From the NCBI GenBank assembly GCA_002690915.1, contig NZGF01000050.1, positions 1-64,000 on the forward strand: a stretch of 64,000 nucleotides of DNA, in the 5' to 3' direction. The stretch comes from Crocinitomicaceae bacterium. Lineage in GTDB: Bacteria; Bacteroidota; Bacteroidia; Flavobacteriales_D; Sanyastnellaceae. Each line of letters begins with the position of its first letter. Position 1 is the stretch's first letter. A model generated the notes under the pieces. The model was not told the origin of the DNA. It worked only from the letters and a program-made list of their open reading frames with translations, and searched no databases. Positions 17,697 through 27,006 of this stretch are shown one piece after another. The translations under genes were made by a program, and so were the position numbers.

Positions 17697-19883
17697 TCAG
17701 CGAATGATCAGTCGAGCAGGGAGGTATTCACCATAATGCACCAGGTAAACACCGGGTTTTAATTGCCCAACATCGAGGCGAGTGGTGCGCGCAGTGATTT
17801 GACGTTCTAGCACCAATCGGCCGCTGGCATCCCGAAGTTTGAGCCATTCGCTCGTCACTTCTTCTACAGCCACGGTCAGTTGGTCTGCTGCGGGATTTGG
17901 ATACAACGTGCACGCTGTTTCCAATGTAGCCGCTTCGGTTATGCCGACACCCATGCCATTCAGCAATCCTGAAAATTCTTGATAGTACAGGTTCGCGACG
18001 CGCTCGTCGTGGATAACCAATGTGTTCTCATCATTGGTCGTCTCCGCCGTGGTGGACCAGTTGTGTGAGCCTGTTACAACCGTTGGATCAGAGAGGGCCT
18101 CGCTGTGATCTACAATGGCATATTTGTGGTGCAACTGACCTGAGATGCCTTGGTGCGAGTAGATTTCAATGCCGGCATCAAGCAACGGTTCGTATTCTGA
18201 GCCGGTGTCGTTTATGTTCTCCATGGCACCCACAGGGTTGATGAACAAGCTCGAACCCGCCTCGATTACTGCTGCGCCGAGGTCGTTTCGCGTGAAGCTC
18301 AGGACGGCAAAATTGAAGTCGTAATTCGTTGATTCGATGGCGCCGAGGATGGCCGAAGTCGTTCCGTCGGTAGGCGAGAAGTACAATTCAACTGGGCTTC
18401 CGCCGATAAGGAAGCGACGGGGGGTATTGATGGACTTGGCCGCGCCGAACTTCGCGTTGTCCGGATCGGGATCCATGCCCGAAGAGCCCCACATCTCCTC
18501 AAATTCTAGGGTGTACGCCCGGGCCAAGCTCTGGTCGCCCAAGATGATGATGTTATTGGGATCGGTGTTGAGGTTGCCGGTCGTGAAGTTGGTGGATCCG
18601 GTGAGAACAAACGCATTCTGTGCATCGTTCCGGTCGCCCACGATAAACTTATTGTGCATGCCACTGCCCATGCCGTCGGTACGGAAGTGCACGGGCATGC
18701 TTTCGTCGATAGCACTCAGGCCCAGGTTGGCATTCTGCCCTTCCGCGATGTAACGCACCTGAACGCCGTTAGCGATAGCCGTGTTGATGGCTTGCTCGAT
18801 GGCGGAGTTGTTGATGTTGTAGGCCGCGATATCCAGCGTGTTTTGCGCTGAAGTGATGTAAGCCGCGATGGTATCGTTGGTGTTGGTACCCAATGCTTGT
18901 GCCTCCTCAATGGTCGCCACATTGTTGTCCACCTGGGTGGTAAAGTACGCGCGGATGTAACCAGGTGATTCCGACACCGTAGCGTACGGACGGATGGTCG
19001 ATGCGGTGGAATCTTCACCTGCAATGGAAATCACGCGGGCGTAATAAATGGTGCCCGGCTCCAGTCCGTCGACCGTTACTTGGTGCTCCAAGACTTGCAT
19101 GTCGTCGACCAACTCCATGCCGAGGTCGGGCGTGAGCCCGTACTCTACATGCGAGTCGCCGAGGACGTCCGTGTTCCACACCAGGTCGAAGCCGTTGGTG
19201 GTGATGTTGATTTGGTCAACCTGCGTGCTCAAATTGATGGCAGATGTGGGGACGAGATCGTCACTGCTACGCGGAAGCAATTGGTAACCACCAACCCCGT
19301 CAAACGTGAATTGCGAAACCACACCGTAGAGGTCCACTTCACCTGCGGGCAGCACCTGCTCGACTAGCTCGTTGTCATTGCGTACGTAGATGATGCCGTC
19401 CTCACCTGCCGCCGCAAAGCTAAACGTGCTGTTGCCGGTGATAACGGTGCCGCCATTTGTGAAGACAACATCAGGGATGTAAGCCAACTCGCCCTCCATG
19501 CTTTCGTTCATGTCGTTGGGTGTGATGGATTGGAAAGCAGGCAGTTCGTTGCCCGTGGAGAGTACGGTGATGTCGGTGATGCCGTCGGGTCCAACTTCGA
19601 GCAATCCGTTGTATTCACTCAGGGCTGCCGTCATGGTTAACTCATCCCCGATTTGCGGATCGGGCCAACCGTTTTGCGTCCATTGTCCGCCAGGGTACAA
19701 GGCGATGCCTGCCGTCTCGTCTTGGAGGTAACGGACAATGCCGAGGTTTCCGTCTGAGGTAACGATACCCGTGACGGTTACGGTTTGGCCCACACTGTAG
19801 TTGGTGCGCGCGTCGAGAATGTCCGTTTGTCCCCAAGCGGTGAATGCTGAGAGGCAGAGGAGGGAGGTAAAGAGGTTTTTCAT
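17697..19883 (-). CDS. OB-fold / fibronectin / phospholipase-D-fold secreted protein, T9SS type A (possible extracellular nuclease)
   Basis: A 728-residue protein with signal peptide, OB-like domain (about 20-205, VTVTGIVTSDGNLGIVRYLQ), FnIII-like domain (about 215-310) and two phospholipase-D half domains. Each half has an HxK motif: H410-N-K412 in GMHNKFIVGD and H585-H-K587 in QLHHKYAIVDH, each followed by a GSxNx-type segment (LTGSTNFTT, VTGSHNWST). A T9SS type A tail ends the protein (LYPNPAADQLTV). The PLD superfamily includes phospholipases and nucleases. The OB-like N-terminus and the organisation resemble secreted nucleases, so I infer a nuclease, but lipase activity is not excluded. 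It is the last gene of a three-gene operon (gaps of 11 bp) behind a TonB receptor and a lamin-tail protein. Confidence 0.85.
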   Translation of the reverse strand: MKNLFTSLLCLSAFTAWGQTDILDARTNYSVGQTVTVTGIVTSDGNLGIVRYLQDETAGIALYPGGQWTQNGWPDPQIGDELTMTAALSEYNGLLEVGPDGITDITVLSTGNELPAFQSITPNDMNESMEGELAYIPDVVFTNGGTVITGNSTFSFAAAGEDGIIYVRNDNELVEQVLPAGEVDLYGVVSQFTFDGVGGYQLLPRSSDDLVPTSAINLSTQVDQINITTNGFDLVWNTDVLGDSHVEYGLTPDLGMELVDDMQVLEHQVTVDGLEPGTIYYARVISIAGEDSTASTIRPYATVSESPGYIRAYFTTQVDNNVATIEEAQALGTNTNDTIAAYITSAQNTLDIAAYNINNSAIEQAINTAIANGVQVRYIAEGQNANLGLSAIDESMPVHFRTDGMGSGMHNKFIVGDRNDAQNAFVLTGSTNFTTGNLNTDPNNIIILGDQSLARAYTLEFEEMWGSSGMDPDPDNAKFGAAKSINTPRRFLIGGSPVELYFSPTDGTTSAILGAIESTNYDFNFAVLSFTRNDLGAAVIEAGSSLFINPVGAMENINDTGSEYEPLLDAGIEIYSHQGISGQLHHKYAIVDHSEALSDPTVVTGSHNWSTTAETTNDENTLVIHDERVANLYYQEFSGLLNGMGVGITEAATLETACTLYPNPAADQLTVAVEEVTSEWLKLRDASGRLVLERQITARTTRLDVGQLKPGVYLVHYGEYLPARLIIR

Positions 19884-19894
19884 TCGGTTGTGCG

Positions 19895-22804
19895 TTAGAA
19901 TCGGATGCGGATACTGAGGTTGGTGCGAAAGCCGTAGCCCATATATACGCTGGCAGATCCGGCATCGAAGTTGTTTTCACTGAAGGCGTATTTGCGGTCA
20001 GGATCTGTGAAATACCATTCGCCGTATGCGTCGTTGTTTTGAGCGTTGCTGAGGTAAATGGTATTCAAAATGTTGAACGCACTCAAGCGCACGTCCATGT
20101 TTGTTTCGTTTACGTTGAAGTTGTAACCGGCGTGGAGGTCCAAAAGTCCGTACGTCGGAATTTGCCACGACTGTCGACCTTCGTTTTCGCCGTTCAAGCT
20201 GAAAGGATCGAAGTCGGCGTAGTGGCGGCTGAAGACTGTGAAGCGCGGTTTGATGTACACGTTCTTATAGCTGTACTTTACAGAGATGCTGTATTGGCTT
20301 TGCGGCGAATCACCGACTGAGACACCCTCCGCATTGTACTGCACAATGGCTGCATTGCCCTCCGCATCAACGTAGGGGAGGTTGCTGTCGTCGTCGAGCA
20401 GCACGAGGCTGTCCTCGGAGCTGGTCCACCGCCAATCCCCTAAGCTGGCATAGCCCTCGATGGTCAAAGAAGGATGCACGCGCCATGCCACATCGGTTTC
20501 CAGTCCCTTGTGCAGCGCACTCATCGAGTTGACGTTGGCACGGACGATGTCGCCCTCGACCGTTTCAAACCGCAGCAACGACTGCAGCGGCCGGTTTTGC
20601 CAATCCGTGTAGTACGCGTTGACGTTGACGCTGAACGGAAACTTGCTGTAGCTGTAGCCCCATTCCACGGAATTGATGCGTTCGTTTTGTGTGTTCTCGA
20701 CGAAGTTGTTGTCAAAGTCCACGACGTTGCGGAAGACCGGCGTTCGGTTCAAGTGACCCAGGTTGACAAACGTGTTGGCGTACTCGCTCAAATTGTAATT
20801 GCCCCCGGTTTTGATAGTGTACCCTGGAATCCATTTCCACCCACTTGTCGTGAACTGACCGTCTTCCTGCAGCTGAGCAAAGTAGTCGACGCTCTTGTAT
20901 CCTTGGGTCACGGCACTGACGTTAAAAAAGGCGTTCCACAAATAGCCTTTGTATTCGAGCAACGCAAAGGCACCGCCCCACCGAACAAACGCGTCGTTGT
21001 GGTAGCCGATCTTGTCCCCGACAAAGCGCATATTCGTCAAGGCATTGCTGTTGCGGGTGTCCACGAAGTAACCCCCGCCGAGCAAGTCGAACACCTCCGC
21101 ATACTTCTCACTTTGGTACGTGCGAAAGTCCAACCCACCGGAGAGGGTGAGCGATTCAGAGGTTTCGTGGCGGAAGGTGGACAGGATACCGTACCAGTAG
21201 TGGTTGTTGAAGAGTTTGCGCAGTATACGACCGGACTTCACGAGAGAATCGCTGTAATTCGGGTCGATCAATGGGCCGAACAGGTCGCCAATGGTGTTGG
21301 TGTTGTAAAACTTCTGGAAGTCGACTTGTCCATCGGGCGTGTAGTCGCCACCGCCTAGGCTGTTTTCCAGCCGTGTTCCCCCGCCGAACCCATAGCTTGC
21401 GTAGGCCATGTTAGAGATGTACAGCTTGTCCGAAACGCGCCAGCTGTGGCGCAGCGAGAAGAGCGGCTTGTGGTATTTGTTCTGGCGCTCGTACAAAACG
21501 TCGTTGTTGAGCATGCCCCAGTGCACATTGTAGTTGTCGCCGTAGCTGACTATTCCCGTGGTATCGATGAAGTCCGTGGCGGAGACTCTAGCTTCAAATT
21601 CATCGGCAGTGCCCGTTCGCCAGTTCCGTCCAAATTTGTGCAAGGGAGAGCTTTGAGCATAACTCCCAGACTGCGAATACCCAAATTCTTCGTTTAATTC
21701 CCAATATGCAGCTCGACGTTCATTCAGACTGAGAGACTCGTCATTAAAAATATTGTCATACCCTTGGCTGTATGCCATCAATTCGGCGTATTCTTCATCC
21801 GTTCCTTCGAACAACGAACGCGCGTACTCCTTGTTATGGGTCGCAATGCGCTGCTGGTAACCGCGGGAGGCGTTTTCAGACGGCGAACCGGTGGCACTGA
21901 TTGAAAGCGTATGGTTCCCAAAGGCCTTCTGAATTTTCACATAGTAGAAGAAGGCCCGGTTGTAATCTTGTTGGAAATAGCCTTGTCGGTTTTGGAAACT
22001 ACCGGCGAGCGTGTAGCCCCACCCTCCGTCGAGTCGTCCTGAGGTGTGACCAAGGGACGTACGGGTGAAGCCGAAGCTGCCCACCTCCTGCTTGACCGAA
22101 GTCTTGCGGGAGGACTCGATTCCAGAGGTGACAATGTTGACGGTGCCACCGATGGCGGGCAAGGCGAGTTTCGAAGCGCCGAGGCCGCGCTGAACCTGCA
22201 TGGTTTGGGTTACCAAGTCCAATCCAAACCAATTGTTCCAGTAGACCGCCCCGCTCTCCATGTCGTTGACAGGGATACCGTCGACCAACACCGAGACGTT
22301 CCGCTGCTTGAAGCCACGTATCGAAATCGAAGGTCCGTTGTCGTCCGATCCTGCTTGGGTGGCATAAACTCCGGGCGTGCTGTTTAAAATCATCGGAATG
22401 GGCTGCGAGCCTAATTCCTCTTGAATCTGAACAGGTTTGATGTTGGAGAAAGCAACTGGCGTCTCGCGCTCGATGGCGACGTCGGCAATGACCTCAGCCT
22501 CTTGCAGTACAATGGTGCTCAGCTTGAAGTTGGCCTGCAACAGATCGCGGTCCACCTGCACTGAGCGGATCTGGCTCTCGTAGCCGATGTACTGCACCGT
22601 GATGTCGTACGTACCATAGGGAAGATCCAATGTGTATGCCCCATCGAAATCGGTCGCCACGCCGGTGCCGTTCACCAATACACTGGCCTGAATCAGGGTC
22701 TCACCCGTGATTGCATCTGACACAACACCGGTAACCTTTCCGGTTTGCGCCCATGCAGCCGAGCTCAGCCAAAGGGCCAAGCCTGCAATCGCCAATCGCT
22801 TCAT
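19895..22804 (-). CDS. TonB-dependent outer-membrane receptor
   Basis: A receptor of 969 residues from ATG 22804; the track start at 22807 is a TTG. Upstream, AAGGAG sits about 10 nt before the ATG and could be one of the few Shine-Dalgarno-like sites here. Domains: signal peptide (MKRLAIAGLALWLSSAAWAQ), a carboxypeptidase-regulatory-like domain (about 22-105, GVVSDAITGETLIQASVLV), a plug (about 115-230, ISIRGFKQRNVSVLVDGIP) and a long barrel ending in an aromatic residue (LSIRIRF). It lies between genes for a lamin-tail T9SS protein and a PLD-fold T9SS protein with 11-bp gaps, so the ligand may be a product of those proteins. No SusD partner is present, which argues against a classical polysaccharide-utilisation locus. 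Confidence 0.92.
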   Translation of the reverse strand: MKRLAIAGLALWLSSAAWAQTGKVTGVVSDAITGETLIQASVLVNGTGVATDFDGAYTLDLPYGTYDITVQYIGYESQIRSVQVDRDLLQANFKLSTIVLQEAEVIADVAIERETPVAFSNIKPVQIQEELGSQPIPMILNSTPGVYATQAGSDDNGPSISIRGFKQRNVSVLVDGIPVNDMESGAVYWNNWFGLDLVTQTMQVQRGLGASKLALPAIGGTVNIVTSGIESSRKTSVKQEVGSFGFTRTSLGHTSGRLDGGWGYTLAGSFQNRQGYFQQDYNRAFFYYVKIQKAFGNHTLSISATGSPSENASRGYQQRIATHNKEYARSLFEGTDEEYAELMAYSQGYDNIFNDESLSLNERRAAYWELNEEFGYSQSGSYAQSSPLHKFGRNWRTGTADEFEARVSATDFIDTTGIVSYGDNYNVHWGMLNNDVLYERQNKYHKPLFSLRHSWRVSDKLYISNMAYASYGFGGGTRLENSLGGGDYTPDGQVDFQKFYNTNTIGDLFGPLIDPNYSDSLVKSGRILRKLFNNHYWYGILSTFRHETSESLTLSGGLDFRTYQSEKYAEVFDLLGGGYFVDTRNSNALTNMRFVGDKIGYHNDAFVRWGGAFALLEYKGYLWNAFFNVSAVTQGYKSVDYFAQLQEDGQFTTSGWKWIPGYTIKTGGNYNLSEYANTFVNLGHLNRTPVFRNVVDFDNNFVENTQNERINSVEWGYSYSKFPFSVNVNAYYTDWQNRPLQSLLRFETVEGDIVRANVNSMSALHKGLETDVAWRVHPSLTIEGYASLGDWRWTSSEDSLVLLDDDSNLPYVDAEGNAAIVQYNAEGVSVGDSPQSQYSISVKYSYKNVYIKPRFTVFSRHYADFDPFSLNGENEGRQSWQIPTYGLLDLHAGYNFNVNETNMDVRLSAFNILNTIYLSNAQNNDAYGEWYFTDPDRKYAFSENNFDAGSASVYMGYGFRTNLSIRIRF

Positions 22805-22815
22805 CAAAAAACTCC

Positions 22816-23739
22816 TTATTGAATGACAACTCGGTGCGCAAAGGTGCGCCCATCAGTGAGGTGGATGTTCACGAAGTAGGTGCCGCTCGCGAGGTCTGTC
22901 AATGCAAATTCGCGCACGGTTTGTGCCACGTTTTCATCACGCAAGAGTTGACCGGCTGTGGTGTAGACGGTGACGCGCTGGATTGCTTCGGTGGCCGAGA
23001 GGGTCAAATTCCCATCGGCGGAAGGGTTGGGGAACACTGCGGTCTCAACCGCAGGCAACTCTTCGAGAGCGTTCGGGCTGCAGGCGCAGCTGTGGATGCC
23101 GAGTCCGTCCCACGTGTTGATTAAAAGGGTGTCCCACTCGAGGAACGTGTTGAAGCTGACCGGAGGGATGGTCACGCCCTGCATCACATCGAACTTGCGG
23201 CGGAGCGTGTGGTTCGAGGTCAACCAGGGGGCGCCGTCGCCAATGTCGATGTAGCCATTTGCTTCGTCATTTGTCCACGCCACCCCTGGGTCTTCACCGG
23301 GCTTCCCGAAAATGTCAATCACGGTGGTTTCGTTCTTGACCAACACCAAAGCATCGTCACCATTCATGTAGGTCGGAGCCGGGTAAGGGTTGTCCAATTG
23401 GTCAGCATATGCCTGCATCGCAGGATCGCATGCGGGCGAAGTGGCGCCGCCACCCAAGTCGACGTCTTCGGTTTGTCCGTTGACGAGCACCCAAGTGCCA
23501 AAGGGTTCAATAGTGCCGATGAGATTGGTCCAATCTGTTGCGGTTCCCTCCCCGTTGCTCCAGCGCTGGAGCTCGTAAGCCGAGAGGTCAATGGCTTCGC
23601 CGGTAGGGTTGTAAAATTCCACGCCCTTGTTGTTGCCTGTGCCTTCGCAGTATTCAGAGATGAAGATCTCGGTGCATTGTGCTTGGACCAATGCCGGCAA
23701 GGTGAATGCCAATGCCAATTGGAGGAAAGTGAATCGCAT
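22816..23739 (-). CDS. Lamin-tail-domain secreted protein with T9SS type A domain
   Basis: The track begins at 24039, but that would overlap the divergent YjbR gene. ATG 23739 starts a clear signal peptide (MRFTFLQLALAFTLPALVQAQ) and yields 307 residues. Residues about 22-200 form a lamin-tail domain (IFISEYCEGTGNNKGVEFYN, AIDLSAYELQRWSNG), a fold found in Bacteroidota on many secreted nucleases and phosphatases. The tail from about 220 is a T9SS type A domain (VFPNPSADGNLTLSA to VVIQ). It has no catalytic domain, so it may bind substrate or surface. It is first in the operon with the TonB receptor and the PLD-fold protein. Confidence 0.83.
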   Translation of the reverse strand: MRFTFLQLALAFTLPALVQAQCTEIFISEYCEGTGNNKGVEFYNPTGEAIDLSAYELQRWSNGEGTATDWTNLIGTIEPFGTWVLVNGQTEDVDLGGGATSPACDPAMQAYADQLDNPYPAPTYMNGDDALVLVKNETTVIDIFGKPGEDPGVAWTNDEANGYIDIGDGAPWLTSNHTLRRKFDVMQGVTIPPVSFNTFLEWDTLLINTWDGLGIHSCACSPNALEELPAVETAVFPNPSADGNLTLSATEAIQRVTVYTTAGQLLRDENVAQTVREFALTDLASGTYFVNIHLTDGRTFAHRVVIQ

Positions 23740-23794
23740 GTGATTTGGTTTTTGTGAAAATCGTCGCAATTTAACCGGGAAATAGCCAAAATCG

Positions 23795-24163
23795 ATGAGA
23801 ACGTTTGAATTTGAGGAAGTGCGAGACCGAAGTCTGTCGAAACCCAAAGTCACAGAGGAATTTCCCTTCGACGCAAATACGTGTGTGTGGAAGGTGGCAA
23901 ACAAGATATTCGCCTTAGCCGATATCGATGCCTTCGACGGCGTGACGCTCAAATGCGATCCGGAATACGCCGTAGAATTGAGGGAGCAGCACACGGGCAT
24001 CATTGGCGGATACCACGCTAACAAAAAACACTGGAACACCGTCCGGTCGGAAGCGGATGTTCCGCGCTCACTGGTCCTCGCCTTGATAGACCACAGCTAC
24101 GAGCGAGTTGTCGCAGGTTTTTCACAAAAACAACGCAAGGCGCTCGGATTGCAAGGGCATTGA
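23795..24163 (+). CDS. YjbR/MmcQ family protein
   Basis: A 122-residue cytoplasmic protein of the YjbR/MmcQ fold, sometimes described as DNA-binding. Typical family phrases are present: VTEEFPFDANTCVWKVANKIFAL near the start, then VTLKCDPEYAVELRE and HWNTVRSEADVP. The exact role of the family is unsettled. It is the first plus-strand gene after the secretome region, divergent from the lamin-tail gene by 55 bp, and is followed 13 bp later by the symporter gene, whose own -7-like box lies in that gap. Confidence 0.85.
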   Translation: MRTFEFEEVRDRSLSKPKVTEEFPFDANTCVWKVANKIFALADIDAFDGVTLKCDPEYAVELREQHTGIIGGYHANKKHWNTVRSEADVPRSLVLALIDHSYERVVAGFSQKQRKALGLQGH

Positions 24164-24164
24164 T

Positions 24165-24172
24165 TATTCTTG
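24165..24172 (+). promoter_or_regulatory. -7-like box before the sugar-salvage operon
   Basis: TATTCTTG has one mismatch to TAnnTTTG and ends 4 nt before ATG 24177. It would let the symporter operon be transcribed separately from the YjbR gene. Confidence 0.4.
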
Positions 24173-24176
24173 TTCC

Positions 24177-25940
24177 ATGGAGATTGCAGCATTGGATTGG
24201 GCCATCATTGGCGCATACTTTTTGTTGGCCCTCGGCGTTGGCATCTGGGCATCGCGGGTCGTAGGGAATTCGGTAACCGGGTTTTTCCTTGCCGGCCGCA
24301 ACATGCCCTGGTGGCTGTTGGGCATAAGTATGGTAGCCACGACGTTTTCCACCGATACCCCCAACTTGGTCACGGGCCTCGTACGCGAGCAAGGAGTCAG
24401 TGGGAACTGGGGGTGGTGGGCCTTCTTGCTGACAGGCATGCTCACCGTCTTTGTTTACGCTCGGCTTTGGCGGCGATCGGGTGTGATGACGGACATCGAG
24501 TTTTATGAGTTGCGTTACGGCGGTAAGCCCGCAGCGGCATTGCGCGGATTTCGGGCGCTGTATTTGGGGCTGGTTTTTAACGTGCTCGTCATGGGCACCG
24601 TTTCGCTCGCTGCTATCAAGTTGGGCGGCATCTTGCTGGGGTGGCCTGGTTGGTTGACTTTGCTCGTTACGGGTGCCATCACATTGTTGTACAGTACGTT
24701 GGGCGGTTTGAGAGCGGTCATTTTGACCGACTTTGTGCAATTCATCTTGGCGATGATTGGCTCGATCTGGGCCTGCTGGTACATTTTGAATCTGGATGCG
24801 GTTGGTGGATTGGATGCGCTGTTGGCCCATGCGGACGTGGCGTCCAAAACGAGCATATTCCCTGCCATGGACGATCCGGCCCAGTGGGTTCCAATTCTAG
24901 TGGTTCCCCTCGCGGTGCAGTGGTGGGCCAGTTACTACCCAGGCGCCGAACCGGGCGGCGGCGGTTACATCGCACAGCGCATGTTCAGCGCCAAAGACGA
25001 AAGCCATGCGGTGGGGGCGACTTTGCTGTTCAATGTGGCACATTACGCGCTGCGTCCGTGGCCTTGGATTTTGATTGCGTTGGCGTCGATTGTGGTATTC
25101 CCCACACTGGCGGATTTACAGGCGGCGTTCCCGAACATCCCGGCGGACAAAATTGGCCACGACTTGGCCTATCCGGCCATGTTGTCATTGTTGCCAGAAG
25201 GGCTCTTGGGCTTGGTCGCGGCATCCTTGTTGGCCGCCTTCATGAGCACCATGTCCACCCAGCTCAACCTCGGCGCGAGCTACCTCGTCAACGATTTTTG
25301 GGTGCGATTCATCCGACCGGATGCGACCGATGCGGAGCAAGTGCGGGCAGGTCGATTGGCGACCGTTGTCTCGTTGATGCTCGGCAGCGGGCTCGGTTTG
25401 CTATTAACCGATGCCGGCCAAGCCTTTAACCTGTTGTTGCTCATCGGGGCTGGAACAGGCGGCCTGTTCATCTTGCGGTGGTTTTGGTGGCGCATCAATG
25501 CCTGGACCGAGTTGGTGGCAATGGCCGGATCGCTCCTCATTGCAGGCTATTTCACCTTTGTTCACGACAATACCGGCCTATTGGAATTGGCGGCGTACGA
25601 GAAGCTTATCTGGGGTTCGTTACTCACCACATTGGTCTGGGTGGTGGCGACTTATGTGACACCCCCAGAATCGGAAGAGACCCTGCGCGCTTTCGTGGAA
25701 AAAGTGAATCCCGGCGGTCCCGGATGGACGCGTTGGGCAACTGCGGAAACGGCTGTTCCTTGGCCGGTGCCTCGGGGTATTTTATCCATGGTATTGGGGT
25801 GTACGGGGGTCTATGCAGCGCTCATTGCAACGGGTTCTTGGTTGTACGGCGATGCCACGACGGCCATGATTTTGGCGTCGGTGACAGCGGGAAGTGCGTG
25901 GGCAGTATTCGTTTTGAACCGAACGCCGGCAAACGCATGA
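24177..25940 (+). CDS. Sodium:solute symporter (SSS family), probable sugar importer
   Basis: A polytopic inner-membrane protein of 587 residues from ATG 24177; the upstream part in the track is an extension over the YjbR gene. It has the LeuT-like symporter layout with about 13-15 membrane helices. Family-typical stretches include FFLAGRNMPWWLLGISMVAT near the start, YSTLGGLRAVILTDFVQF and LAAFMSTMSTQLNLGASYL, the last being close to the sodium-binding region of SSS proteins. The closest relatives in Bacteroidota are annotated as sugar or solute transporters. Its stop overlaps the start of the sugar-kinase gene (ATGA), so the two are translationally coupled. I infer uptake of the sugar that the kinase uses, possibly a hexosamine from the GH20 enzyme downstream. 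Confidence 0.88.
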   Translation: MEIAALDWAIIGAYFLLALGVGIWASRVVGNSVTGFFLAGRNMPWWLLGISMVATTFSTDTPNLVTGLVREQGVSGNWGWWAFLLTGMLTVFVYARLWRRSGVMTDIEFYELRYGGKPAAALRGFRALYLGLVFNVLVMGTVSLAAIKLGGILLGWPGWLTLLVTGAITLLYSTLGGLRAVILTDFVQFILAMIGSIWACWYILNLDAVGGLDALLAHADVASKTSIFPAMDDPAQWVPILVVPLAVQWWASYYPGAEPGGGGYIAQRMFSAKDESHAVGATLLFNVAHYALRPWPWILIALASIVVFPTLADLQAAFPNIPADKIGHDLAYPAMLSLLPEGLLGLVAASLLAAFMSTMSTQLNLGASYLVNDFWVRFIRPDATDAEQVRAGRLATVVSLMLGSGLGLLLTDAGQAFNLLLLIGAGTGGLFILRWFWWRINAWTELVAMAGSLLIAGYFTFVHDNTGLLELAAYEKLIWGSLLTTLVWVVATYVTPPESEETLRAFVEKVNPGGPGWTRWATAETAVPWPVPRGILSMVLGCTGVYAALIATGSWLYGDATTAMILASVTAGSAWAVFVLNRTPANA

Positions 25941-26983
25941 TTGTCAATGCGTCAGCACCGGGCAGAATTTGCCTGTTTGGCGAACATCAGGACTATTTTG
26001 GGTTGCCCGTGGCTGCGGCCGCCATTGACCTGCGCGGCCAATTGCGCAGCACCTCGCGGTCGGATCAGACCGTTGAATTGCACCTTTTGGATTTGGATGA
26101 GGTCCACACGTGGAACCTTAATGAACTGCCTCGGCCCGACCCGCGGGAGTACTGGTTGGCGGCCCTGCACGTGGCTCAGGAGGAGGGTTGGCTTCCGAAA
26201 AGCGGATGGCGTGCGGAAGTGACAAGTGCCATTCCGCAACAAGCCGGTGCGAGCAGTTCGAGTGCGCTCACAGCTGCATGGTGCGCATTGATTGCTACTC
26301 GGGCAGAAAAGACTTTCGATAACGAATGGGTGGCGCATGCAACTTGGCGTGTGGAAGTTGCCTTTTTTGATGAGCCCGGGGGCATGATGGACCAAGTGAT
26401 GTGTGCCATGGGCGGTGTTCGAACGGTCGATTTCCATCCCGAGTTTCATACCCGCCTGCTTCCTCGTCCTCCCGGGGACTGGTTGCTCATCGATTCCGAG
26501 CAGCCGAAGGACACGCTGGGAATTTTGGCTCGCGCCAAGCACCACCGGCTCGACCTTCTCGAAGCTTGGGGTGCTTCCCTGCACGAAGGGTTTTTTCCCG
26601 ACCGACCGTCGGGATGGGGCCCGCACGATCACCGACTCATGGACGCGACCGTAGGCATTCAATCCGTTTCTGACTTCGGCCGGTCCCTGCTTGAACAGCA
26701 AGGCGTTTCGTGTAAAGCCATTGGCCACCAGTTAACGGAGCACCATCGGTGGCTGTCCGAGGGCATCCAAGTTTCGACGAATCGCATCGATGCTTTGCTC
26801 AGGAAGGCGCTTGATCTTGGGGCATGCGGTGGAAAAATTAACGGGTCTGGAGGAGGTGGAACGGCTTTTGCGGTCTTCCCTGAAGGCAGACAACAAACAG
26901 CACTAAAGGAATTAAGAGCAGCAGGGGCACGGGTGATCCCCATTGCGCTGGGTGCCGAAGGTGTTTGCGTAGAGGTCATTTGA
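25937..26983 (+). CDS. GHMP-family sugar kinase (galactokinase-like)
   Basis: A 348-residue kinase from ATG 25937. The track's start at 25478 is an extension inside the symporter gene. Motifs in order: the galactokinase signature GRICLFGEHQDYFG (residues 9-22), the ATP-binding loop PQQAGASSSSALTAAW, a GGMMDQ motif whose Asp is the likely catalytic base, and the C-terminal GGKINGSGGGGTAFAVF. GHMP kinases of this branch phosphorylate the anomeric hydroxyl of sugars. With a nucleotidyltransferase next door, a sugar-1-phosphate product fits. The substrate could be galactose, GalNAc, GlcNAc or another sugar; Q replaces the Thr of classical GEHTDY. It overlaps the symporter stop by 4 bp. Confidence 0.85.
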   Translation: MIVNASAPGRICLFGEHQDYFGLPVAAAAIDLRGQLRSTSRSDQTVELHLLDLDEVHTWNLNELPRPDPREYWLAALHVAQEEGWLPKSGWRAEVTSAIPQQAGASSSSALTAAWCALIATRAEKTFDNEWVAHATWRVEVAFFDEPGGMMDQVMCAMGGVRTVDFHPEFHTRLLPRPPGDWLLIDSEQPKDTLGILARAKHHRLDLLEAWGASLHEGFFPDRPSGWGPHDHRLMDATVGIQSVSDFGRSLLEQQGVSCKAIGHQLTEHHRWLSEGIQVSTNRIDALLRKALDLGACGGKINGSGGGGTAFAVFPEGRQQTALKELRAAGARVIPIALGAEGVCVEVI

Positions 26984-27006
26984 GTCAGATGTGTGAACTT
27001 CGAAGC

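Noticed and set aside
20474-21358. 294-residue plus-strand ORF inside the TonB receptor gene
   Set aside because: Antisense shadow of a clear receptor barrel; composition is unlike a real protein and no start signal is seen.
23740-24039. N-terminal extension of the lamin-tail protein in the ORF track
   Set aside because: It is antisense to the YjbR gene; the true start with signal peptide is ATG 23739.
24641-25429. 262-residue plus-strand ORF inside the symporter gene
   Set aside because: Out-of-frame shadow; the translation is low-complexity and has no family features.
25478-25936. 153-residue upstream extension of the GHMP kinase in the ORF track
   Set aside because: It runs inside the symporter gene in another frame; the ATGA overlap at 25937 gives the right kinase N-terminus.
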